Part shown: one piece after another, positions 6,193 to 11,481 of the stretch
Layout of the letters: every line of letters starts with the position of its first letter
Numbering within the stretch: the stretch's first letter is position 1
DNA from: Deltaproteobacteria bacterium
Lineage (GTDB): Bacteria; Desulfobacterota; DSM-4660; Desulfatiglandales; HGW-15
Length of the DNA stretch: 11,481 nt
Reading direction: 5' to 3'
NCBI GenBank assembly: GCA_021737245.1
Contig: JAIPEI010000072.1
Location: forward strand, 1-11,481
Program-made: the position numbers and the translations under genes
The notes under the pieces: model-generated
Told to the model about the DNA's origin: nothing
Seen by the model: only the letters and a program-made list of their open reading frames with translations
Database searches by the model: none

Positions 6193-7464
6193 TCATGACT
6201 TCTCAGCCAACCTTGCCGCAAGCGCCTTTCTCAGGTGGTCCTCCCGGATCTCGCGGGTGGAGATGCCGGCGTCCGAGAAGACGTATCCCGGTCCCCGGTG
6301 CTTGATCTCGCCCTTGAGCAGGATCTCGTCCACGTTCCGCCCGACCAGCCACTCGGCGACGCAAATCCCTTTTCCCCTTTCCATCCGGGTGCAGGGATTC
6401 TCCTCGATCTCCTCGCTCTCCACGCTCCGGTCGGACAGCCGAACCACGACCAGGGCGAAGTAGGGGGCTTCGCCGAAATGCTCGCTGAGGTCCCCCGAGC
6501 GGTTCGCCAGGGGCACGGCAATGTGCACGTGGGTGCGCCTTTGGGGCTCGTAGTGCAGGGAAATCCGTTCCACCCGGGGAACGTGCTCACGCACCTGCTG
6601 TTCAATGTGCCGGCCGATCCTGTGGGCCTTCTGGAGGTCGTCGGTGCGAAGCGACACAGTGGCCTGCAGAAACCGAAAGCGCCCGGCGTTTCGTCCCACC
6701 AGGGACTGGACCTCGGCCACCATGGGTTCTCTTTCGATGATCCTTTGGACGTCCAGAAGGGTTTGCGGATCGACGGACGCGTCCAGGAGAACGCGCATGC
6801 CGTCGGAGAGAAGCTGCCAGCCGGTGTAGGCGATGAAGGCCAGGACCAGGACCGCGGCCGCCTGGTCCAGGCTGATGCCGAAGAGATCGACCTGGAATCC
6901 GGCGTAGCCCAGGGTCACGGAGACGAGCACCAGCCCGGAGGAGAGCGCATCCACCTGCCGGTGACGGCCTTCGGCCCTGAGTGTGGGGGACGCGGTGCGC
7001 CTGCCAGCGCGGAGGGCGTACCAGCCGAAAAGCTGGGTGGCGACCGTGCCCAGGGCCATGAGCAGCACCACCGAGAGGGAGATGTCGGGTGTCCGGGAAT
7101 GGGGCGTAAAGGCTTCCCGGGCGATCTCATATCCCGCCAGAAAAATGAAGAGCGCAACGGTCACCGAGATGACGTTCTCGATCTTGTAAAGACCCAGTGG
7201 AAAAGAGGGGGTCTTGCGGATGGAGAGCCTAAGCCCGGCGTAGAGGGCCACCGAGGCGATACAGTCCGTGCCCGAGTCGATGGCGCTGGCGGTTACGGCG
7301 AGGCTCTCCGAGGTCGCCGCGAGGACGCCTTTCATGGCGGCCAGACCCAGGTTCAGGAGAAAAGCGAGCAGAGCGATGCGCTGGATTTGCCGCGTCTCTT
7401 CGCCCGTTCCGGCCGGAGGGGTCCCCTGCAGTCTGGAAGAGTCTCTCGGACCTTCGTTCGCCAA
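6193..7464 (-). CDS. Cation diffusion facilitator fused to a NifX/NifB-like domain
   Basis: A 423-aa inner-membrane protein, counted from the TTG at 7464. Residues about 28-220 form six hydrophobic segments with CDF metal ligands: DSGTD (63-67, Asp63/Asp67) and HRQVD (168-172, His168/Asp172). This is the DxxxD/HxxxD pattern of YiiP-type Zn/Fe exporters. Residues about 232-308 fit the cytoplasmic CDF dimerisation domain. About 311-400 is an extra domain beginning HVHIAVPLANRSGDLSEHFGEAPYF, the signature of the NifX/NifB-C (dinitrogenase Fe-Mo cofactor) fold. Proton-driven metal efflux is expected; the fused domain may sense or bind metal or an Fe-S species (inference). A GTG at 7494 would add 10 residues, but the strong AAAAGGAGGT lies inside that extension and favours TTG. 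It follows the ZIP gene closely. Confidence 0.88.
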   Translation of the reverse strand: MANEGPRDSSRLQGTPPAGTGEETRQIQRIALLAFLLNLGLAAMKGVLAATSESLAVTASAIDSGTDCIASVALYAGLRLSIRKTPSFPLGLYKIENVISVTVALFIFLAGYEIAREAFTPHSRTPDISLSVVLLMALGTVATQLFGWYALRAGRRTASPTLRAEGRHRQVDALSSGLVLVSVTLGYAGFQVDLFGISLDQAAAVLVLAFIAYTGWQLLSDGMRVLLDASVDPQTLLDVQRIIEREPMVAEVQSLVGRNAGRFRFLQATVSLRTDDLQKAHRIGRHIEQQVREHVPRVERISLHYEPQRRTHVHIAVPLANRSGDLSEHFGEAPYFALVVVRLSDRSVESEEIEENPCTRMERGKGICVAEWLVGRNVDEILLKGEIKHRGPGYVFSDAGISTREIREDHLRKALAARLAEKS

Positions 7465-7468
7465 GCCG

Positions 7469-7479
7469 ACCTCCTTTTC
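7469..7479 (-). promoter_or_regulatory. Strong ribosome binding site that decides the CDF start
   Basis: On the minus strand this reads GAAAAGGAGGT, one of the best Shine-Dalgarno matches in the window, with 4 nt between it and the TTG at 7464. The alternative GTG at 7494 has only GGGAATGG upstream, so the site argues for the shorter protein. Confidence 0.55.
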
Positions 7480-7498
7480 GCCGCCGTCGCCCACGGAC

Positions 7499-8224
7499 TC
7501 AGACCATTCCCAGCAGGATGACGAAGACGATGCCCGCCAGCAGGGAAAAGATGGTCAGGTGGTTGGACCCCGCACAGGAGGTGGGAATGATCTCGTCCGT
7601 GGTGATGTAGATCATGACCCCCGCAGTGGCGCTCACGATCACGCCGACCACCTCGGGCGGAATGGCGCCGAACAGGTAGCGGGCCGACGCATACCCCGCC
7701 AGAATGGGAAGGGCCGTGGAAGACGACACGAGGAACGCCTTGAGCCGGGAGCCCGTGGTGTGAAAATAGGGCGCGGATGTGCAGATCCCTTCGGGGATTC
7801 CGTGGATGGCAATGGCCAGGGCGATGACCAGGGAGACCCGGATGTCGGTGACCGACCCCACGGCGATGGCCATGCCTTCCGGAAAGTTGTGAAGGAAGAT
7901 GCCGAGGATCAGGTAGACCGAGGTCCTCTCCAGGTTGCACCCCTGCTCCTGGGCGCATAGCCGCGGATGGATGTGGGGTATCAGCCGGTCCAGACCGTAC
8001 ATTACCAGCGCGCCCAAGCCGAGGCCCGTCACGCACAGGGGGATGGAGGAGAGTTCGATTCCTTCGGGTATGAGCTCCAGGAAGGAGATGCCCAGCATAA
8101 CGCCTGCAGCGAAGCAGAGCATGTTGCAGATGTAGCCGAAGGTCGGCTGTCGGGCCACGCCGACGGCGGAGCCGAGGACCGGTCCGAGAACCGAGATGAT
8201 CACGATGAAAACGATGGGATCCAT
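7499..8224 (-). CDS. ZIP family metal transporter (ZupT-like)
   Basis: A 241-aa integral membrane protein with about eight hydrophobic segments, of bacterial ZIP length. Both family-defining metal helices are present: HNFPEG (112-117) and HGIPEG (141-146), supplying His112, Asn113, Glu116, His141 and Glu145 for the binuclear site. An earlier LELIPEG (49-55) is also typical. A short loop with His and Cys (PHIHPRLCAQEQGC, 83-96) could bind metal. ZIP proteins move Zn, Fe, Mn or related divalent ions into the cytoplasm; the exact ion cannot be told. The ATG at 8224 has GGAA about 7 nt upstream. It is the first gene of a minus-strand pair: its stop lies 34 bp before the TTG of the CDF gene, whose Shine-Dalgarno lies in between. 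Uptake and efflux are thus probably co-expressed. Confidence 0.93.
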   Translation of the reverse strand: MDPIVFIVIISVLGPVLGSAVGVARQPTFGYICNMLCFAAGVMLGISFLELIPEGIELSSIPLCVTGLGLGALVMYGLDRLIPHIHPRLCAQEQGCNLERTSVYLILGIFLHNFPEGMAIAVGSVTDIRVSLVIALAIAIHGIPEGICTSAPYFHTTGSRLKAFLVSSSTALPILAGYASARYLFGAIPPEVVGVIVSATAGVMIYITTDEIIPTSCAGSNHLTIFSLLAGIVFVILLGMV

Positions 8225-8254
8225 GGCCTGTTCCGTTCACGGGGACGATGCCGC

Positions 8255-8270
8255 GAAAAGCGGGGTTTTC
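8255..8270. promoter_or_regulatory. Inverted repeat upstream of the ZIP gene
   Basis: GAAAA-gcgggg-TTTTC is a perfect 5-bp inverted repeat with a 6-bp spacer, 31 bp upstream of the ZIP start codon. It might be an operator for a metal-responsive regulator. An overlapping CCGC/GCGG stem (8251-8263) is an alternative reading. I found no convincing minus-strand -35/-10 pair around it. The assignment is weak. Confidence 0.2.
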
Positions 8271-8354
8271 TTGCAACGGCGCCCACGCACCACAGCCTAT
8301 GTCACAGCTCCCTTCGGGGTCCAGCGAAATCCGCCCGCCCGTCCATCAGCCCGG

Positions 8355-8383
8355 TTGACCCCCGGGATGGGGTCGCATACACT
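8355..8383 (+). promoter_or_regulatory. Sigma70-like promoter for the MBL-fold gene
   Basis: TTGACC (8355-8360, 5 of 6) and TACACT (8378-8383, 4 of 6) are separated by exactly 17 bp. Transcription would begin near 8390, giving a leader of about 100 nt before the hydrolase ATG. The 266-bp gap between the divergent ZIP and hydrolase genes otherwise holds only the short inverted repeat near the ZIP gene and a possible 15-codon upstream ORF. Confidence 0.5.
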
Positions 8384-8446
8384 GCCGAAGCAGGAATACG
8401 GGAGGCGCACACCCGCGTCGCCGGGCGGATCGGAGGTGAAGGAAGC

Positions 8447-8494
8447 ATGCTGAAGCGATGGGAAGACGAAGTGAACCCGGAGAAACCACGATGA
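8447..8494 (+). other. Possible 15-codon upstream ORF coupled to the MBL gene
   Basis: An ATG at 8447 opens MLKRWEDEVNPEKPR and stops with TGA at 8492-8494, overlapping the hydrolase ATG (8491) as ATGA. GGAGGT (8432-8437) lies 9 nt upstream. It could promote translational coupling or act as a leader peptide. It is very short and may be chance. No regulatory residue run, such as repeated codons for one amino acid, is visible. Confidence 0.25.
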
Positions 8495-9384
8495 TCTTCG
8501 ACCGGACGGGCAGGGTCTCCGACGGGTTCTACGTCCTCGGTTCGCCCGCCGTTCCCGTGTATCTCCTGGACGGGCCGTCGCCGGTGATCTTCGACGCCGG
8601 GCTGACCTGCCTGGGGGATGTCTACGTGGAGGCGGTCCGGGAGGTCCTGGGGAAGCGATCCCCCGCTCTTCTCTGCCTCACGCACGTCCACTTTGATCAC
8701 TGCGGGGCGGCCTCCCGGCTCAAGCGTGCGTTCCCCGGCATGCAGGTGGCCGGCTCGGAGCGCTCGCGGCAGATTCTCCAGCGACCCAATGCGATCCGGC
8801 TTATCCGGGAGCTGAACCGGAACGCCGCGGACGCCGTTTACGGCATCGACCCGGCCCTTCTGGTGGACGAACCGTTCCAGCCCTGCGAGATCGATCGGGT
8901 GATCGAGCCCGGCGGCACGGTCCCCCTCGGGCCGGGCCTCGGCCTGAGGGCCCTCCACACCCCCGGGCACACCTGGGATTTCCTGAGCTTCCACGTGCCG
9001 GAGCGGGCCCTGCTGGTGGCCTCGGAGGCCGCCGGCGTGCTGCACCCGAACGATTACGTGGTGTGCGAGTGCCTGGTGAGCTTCGAGGCCTACCTGACCT
9101 CGCTGCGCCGGCTGGCCGGGCTGGGTGCGGAAATCCTCTGCCAGGCCCACCACTACGTCTTCACCGGTCCAGACGTGGAGGCCTTTTTCCGGCGCTCCAC
9201 CCGGATGACGCTGGAGTTCCACGCCCTGGTGGAACGCATCTGGGAGGAGACCGGAGGGGATCTCCAGGAGACCGTGGAGCGGGTCAAGACCCTGGAGTAC
9301 GATCCCATGCCCGCGCCGCGCCAGCCCGAAGCCGCCTACAGGCTCAACCTCGAGGCCCGCATCCGATCCGCACGCCGTCCTTGA
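8491..9384 (+). CDS. Metallo-beta-lactamase-fold metal-dependent hydrolase
   Basis: A 297-aa soluble protein with the MBL active-site series: THVHFDH (64-70, giving His65, His67, Asp69, His70), TPGH (157-160, His160) and a late QAHHYVF (218-224, His220 or His221). The position that usually holds the metal-bridging Asp ('GD') reads ASEAAG (177-182), so Glu179 may replace it. The C-terminal helix pair (about 228-270) is additional to the core fold. Glyoxalase-II-like or other thioester, lactone or phosphoester hydrolases belong here; the substrate is unknown. I chose the ATG at 8491 (CGGAG 8 nt upstream; the protein then starts MIFDRTG as relatives do). An ATG at 8458 would add 11 residues. Its stop codon lies inside the palindrome at 9377-9398. 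It stands alone between the metal cassette and the Hdr-like genes. Confidence 0.88.
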   Translation: MIFDRTGRVSDGFYVLGSPAVPVYLLDGPSPVIFDAGLTCLGDVYVEAVREVLGKRSPALLCLTHVHFDHCGAASRLKRAFPGMQVAGSERSRQILQRPNAIRLIRELNRNAADAVYGIDPALLVDEPFQPCEIDRVIEPGGTVPLGPGLGLRALHTPGHTWDFLSFHVPERALLVASEAAGVLHPNDYVVCECLVSFEAYLTSLRRLAGLGAEILCQAHHYVFTGPDVEAFFRRSTRMTLEFHALVERIWEETGGDLQETVERVKTLEYDPMPAPRQPEAAYRLNLEARIRSARRP

Positions 9385-9398
9385 CCCAAGTCAAGGAC
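9377..9398. promoter_or_regulatory. Perfect 9-bp palindrome, FNR/CRP-family operator candidate
   Basis: GTCCTTGAC, then CCAA, then GTCAAGGAC: a perfect 9-bp inverted repeat with a 4-bp spacer. The core TTGAC-N4-GTCAA fits the half-site spacing of FNR/DNR-type regulators (TTGAT-N4-ATCAA in E. coli FNR). It overlaps the MBL stop codon and precedes the electron-transfer genes, which suit redox control. A 9-bp stem with a 4-nt loop but no T-run could also be an RNA hairpin ending the MBL transcript. Confidence 0.5.
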
Positions 9399-9478
9399 AC
9401 CGCGGCTCCGGGCATGGTCTCATGAGAGACATCCCGGGCGGCCGCTTCCCAACCTTGGGCTTCCCGCTGTACATAATG

Positions 9479-9489
9479 CCACAATGTGG
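9479..9489. promoter_or_regulatory. Small palindrome next to the Hdr-like promoter
   Basis: CCACA-A-TGTGG is a perfect 5-bp inverted repeat around one base. Its end is the TGG of the extended -10 element at 9487-9495, so a bound protein would occlude the promoter. It may be chance. Confidence 0.25.
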
Positions 9490-9495
9490 TATGAT
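9487..9495 (+). promoter_or_regulatory. Extended -10 promoter of the cytochrome/Fe-S operon
   Basis: TGG-TATGAT is an extended -10 (TGn plus a 5-of-6 hexamer, 9490-9495) in an AT-rich patch beginning at 9470. No good -35 sits 16-18 bp upstream, which suits either an extended -10 promoter or an activated one. Transcription from about 9502 leaves about 58 nt before the ATG at 9561. The palindrome at 9377-9398 would then be centred near -114, farther than the classic -41.5. CATAAT (9472-9477) is an alternative -10. Confidence 0.4.
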
Positions 9496-9560
9496 TGCGT
9501 GGGCCTGAAAACCGGCAGCGAGATGCCGCACCAAGGCCGGGCTGAAAGCGAGTCAAAGTC

Positions 9561-11297
9561 ATGGTGTACCAATGGTTGGTGTATGGAGCCATCGCGGTCT
9601 GCGTCGCCGGGGTGGGGTACAGGGTCCTGGACTGGTTTCGTCGGGGCCTGGATCGCCCTGAGGATCGCAGCGGACTGCTCGACCGGTTGCGGGATGTTGC
9701 GGTCGGGGCCGGCCGAGTGGTGCTCAGCCGGCGTGTTCTCACCCTGGGGCGCGCCTTTGTCCTGGACGTGCTGGTTCAGCGGAGGCTCTTCCAGGCGGGC
9801 GCACTTCGCTGGACCGTCCACGGGGCGATCGTTGCAGGGTTCATGATCCTGCTGCTCATGCACGCCCTGGACGATGTGGTCATGAAGAGGTTTTTCCCCG
9901 GCTACGAGCCCACGCTCAATCCCTACCTGTTCCTTCGCAACGCCGCAGGGGTCATGGTTCTGGCCGGGTTGGCCGCAGTCGTGTGGCGCAGGGTGCGGGA
10001 CCGATTCCGAAGGGTGTTCACGAACCGGGCGGACGTGCTCCTCATCGCGCTCCTGGCCGGTGTGGTGGGCTCCGGCTTCCTGCTGGAGGCGTCCAAGATC
10101 CTGTCCCGCAGCGATTTCGACCGGATGGTGCAGGACTGGGCCTACATAGAGGATCCCGCGGAGATGCGTGCCGTGGAGGCCTACTGGGTGCGCGAGCTCG
10201 GTCTGGCCCCTGCGCCCGGCAGGTCCCGTGCCACCGCGGAAACCCTCGCCCTCGGCCGGGAGGTCCACGAGTTGAACTGCATGGGGTGTCACTCGGGTCC
10301 CGCATCCGCTTTTGCCGGTTACGGGCTCTCCAGGGTTCTTCGTCCGGCGGGGGCCGTGCTCGAACGGGCCGGGGCGGCGCCCGTGCTCTGGTGGGCGCAC
10401 GTGCTCTCGGCCCTGATCGGCCTGGCCCTTGCTCCGTTCACCAAGATGTTCCACGTCATTGCTGCGCCGTTGAGCCTCCTGGTGAACGCGGCCACGGACC
10501 GGGACCGGCTGGCCCCCTCCACGGCGGCCGCCCTCCGGATGCTCGAGCTCGATGCCTGCACCCACTGCGGGGCGTGTACGGCGGGCTGCGCCGTGGGTGT
10601 CTGTTTCGAGGCGCTTCCCAACAGGGACATCCTCCCGTCCGAGAAGATCGGGGAGTTGAGGCGATGGTCCCGGAACAAGCCCTTTCCGCCGGGCAGGCGG
10701 GATCGGCTCCGGGAGGGTTTGTACATCTGCACGAACTGCACCCGCTGCACCGGAGTCTGCCCCAGCGGGATCGACCTACAGGATCTCTGGGAGGCATCAC
10801 GGAGGATCCTATACAGCGAGGGCCCGGCCCTGTCGTTGATGTTCTCCACGCTCTCGTTCTACGGGGCCATACGCGGGGGCGACGGGTCCGGGGAGCCTTT
10901 GGAGTCCGCAACCCGAGCCCTGTCGTCGCGGTGGGAAGAGGCTGCCCTGCCGGGCCCCCTGATCGCCCGGGACGGAACGCGCGATGGGGTCAGCCGCGAG
11001 CTGACCCGATCCCTGGAGGGGGGGTCTTTCTCCTCCTGCTACCGGTGCAGCACCTGCACCAACGCCTGCCCGGTGGTCGCGGCCTACGACCGTCCGGGGG
11101 ACGCGCTCGGGCTGCTGCCGCACCAGATCATGCACGCGGCGGGTCTCGGGTTGAAGGACCTCCTGCTCAACTGCGGCATGCTCTGGTACTGTCTGGGGTG
11201 CTACCAGTGCCAGGAGCACTGCCCCCAGGGAGTCCGGGTGACGGATGTGCTCTACGAGCTCAAGAACATGGCCATGGCGCCGGAGGAAAACCCATGA
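9561..11297 (+). CDS. Membrane cytochrome b (NarI-like) fused to Hdr-type Fe-S modules, with a CXXCH motif
   Basis: A 578-aa protein. Residues 1-310 carry five hydrophobic segments (about 5-22, 84-105, 124-143, 158-176, 277-307). His87/His101 in the second and His280/His298 in the fifth, the latter 18 apart as in NarI, suit two b-hemes. Between segments 4 and 5, predicted periplasmic, is CMGCH (240-244), a c-type heme motif. The cytoplasmic C-terminus has four CX2CX2CX3C motifs: C333-C343, C390-C400, C493-C503 and C544-C554. The last two form a classic HdrC module; the first two form another pair. It should pass electrons between a cytoplasmic partner, quinone and possibly a periplasmic cytochrome. 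The start lacks a good Shine-Dalgarno, but no in-frame start lies upstream. It overlaps the HdrB-like gene by ATGA. Confidence 0.87.
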   Translation: MVYQWLVYGAIAVCVAGVGYRVLDWFRRGLDRPEDRSGLLDRLRDVAVGAGRVVLSRRVLTLGRAFVLDVLVQRRLFQAGALRWTVHGAIVAGFMILLLMHALDDVVMKRFFPGYEPTLNPYLFLRNAAGVMVLAGLAAVVWRRVRDRFRRVFTNRADVLLIALLAGVVGSGFLLEASKILSRSDFDRMVQDWAYIEDPAEMRAVEAYWVRELGLAPAPGRSRATAETLALGREVHELNCMGCHSGPASAFAGYGLSRVLRPAGAVLERAGAAPVLWWAHVLSALIGLALAPFTKMFHVIAAPLSLLVNAATDRDRLAPSTAAALRMLELDACTHCGACTAGCAVGVCFEALPNRDILPSEKIGELRRWSRNKPFPPGRRDRLREGLYICTNCTRCTGVCPSGIDLQDLWEASRRILYSEGPALSLMFSTLSFYGAIRGGDGSGEPLESATRALSSRWEEAALPGPLIARDGTRDGVSRELTRSLEGGSFSSCYRCSTCTNACPVVAAYDRPGDALGLLPHQIMHAAGLGLKDLLLNCGMLWYCLGCYQCQEHCPQGVRVTDVLYELKNMAMAPEENP

Positions 11298-11481
11298 AGT
11301 ACGCCATCATGCGCTGCTGCACCACACCGGTGTTTCTCGGACAGTACGAGACGTCCACGAACGCGATCCTCCGTGCCTTTGGCGTGGACTACACGGACCC
11401 CGGCGACTTCAACTGCTGCGGGTACCCATTGAGGAACATCCACGCCGAGGCCTATATCCTCGCCTCCGCGAGAAACCTGGC
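11294..11481 (+). CDS. HdrB-like CCG-domain subunit, 5' part only
   Basis: The first 62 residues of a protein cut by the window edge. MKYAIMRCCTTPV with Cys8/Cys9 and DFNCCGYPLRN (Cys41/Cys42, Gly43) are the opening of the first CCG domain, the cysteine-rich fold that in heterodisulfide reductase subunit B binds the noncubane [4Fe-4S] clusters acting on disulfides. GGAGG (11282-11286) lies 7 nt before the ATG, and ATGA overlaps the upstream stop, so the two subunits are translationally coupled. It is the probable cytoplasmic catalytic partner of the membrane Fe-S protein. The real substrate (a heterodisulfide, another thiol, or an electron-transfer flavoprotein) cannot be judged from this fragment. 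Confidence 0.85.
   Translation, partial: MKYAIMRCCTTPVFLGQYETSTNAILRAFGVDYTDPGDFNCCGYPLRNIHAEAYILASARNL

Noticed and set aside
6235..7521. 428-aa open frame on the plus strand opposite the CDF gene
   Set aside because: No membrane segments or motifs; the minus strand holds clear CDF and NifX-like patterns.
8251..8272. Terminator on the plus strand (CCGC/GCGG stem followed by TTTTCTT)
   Set aside because: The stem is only 4 bp and no plus-strand gene ends before it; the area is the leader of the ZIP gene.
9455..9477. Promoter TTGGGC with CATAAT
   Set aside because: The spacer is only 11 bp, too short for sigma70; CATAAT is kept only as an alternative -10.
9420..10565. 381-aa open frame on the minus strand opposite the cytochrome gene
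   Set aside because: Covers the intergenic control region and has composition typical of antisense frames; the plus strand has heme and Fe-S motifs.

Overview
The window is GC-rich, densely coded DNA, apparently a chromosomal segment from an anaerobic bacterium. A Desulfobacterota (former Deltaproteobacteria) host is my inference. It rests on gene content: Hdr-type iron-sulfur electron transfer, PaaK-type CoA ligase plus crotonase, an oxygen-sensitive BioB/HydE-type radical SAM enzyme, and a cation transporter fused to a NifX-like domain. No rRNA, tRNA, CRISPR array, IS element or phage gene was seen. Twelve CDS are supported, one of them cut by the right edge.

Region A (1-6190, + strand) is a compact seven-gene cluster behind a good sigma70-like promoter at 8-37. 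In order it holds a crotonase, a PaaK-like acyl-CoA ligase, a BioB/HydE/PylB-type radical SAM protein, and a complete NMT1/THI5-type ABC importer (binding protein, permease, ATPase, with GTGA start/stop overlaps), followed after a GC hairpin by a small DUF2007-like protein. Gaps between the first six genes are 28 bp or less, so they probably form one transcript. The set suggests uptake of a small organic molecule, CoA activation, hydration or isomerisation, and a radical step. I recognise no named pathway.

Region B (6193-8224, - strand) converges on region A. It is a two-gene metal cassette: a ZIP-family transporter, then a cation diffusion facilitator with a C-terminal NifX/NifB-like (dinitrogenase iron-molybdenum cofactor type) domain. 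An importer-type and an exporter-type carrier are co-transcribed.

Region C (8225-9384, + strand) starts with a 266-bp divergent intergenic region that carries a good promoter and a possible 15-codon upstream ORF. It is followed by a metallo-beta-lactamase-fold hydrolase.

Region D (9385-11481, + strand) starts with a 176-bp regulatory gap containing a perfect FNR/CRP-type palindrome, an extended -10 promoter and a second small palindrome. Then comes a 578-aa membrane protein combining a NarI-like di-heme cytochrome b, a CXXCH c-heme motif in a predicted periplasmic loop, and four CX2CX2CX3C iron-sulfur motifs. It overlaps by ATGA with the start of an HdrB-like CCG-domain subunit. Together these look like a membrane redox complex linking a cytoplasmic thiol/disulfide, flavoprotein or ETF partner to quinone or a periplasmic cytochrome. 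This is the most unusual part of the window.
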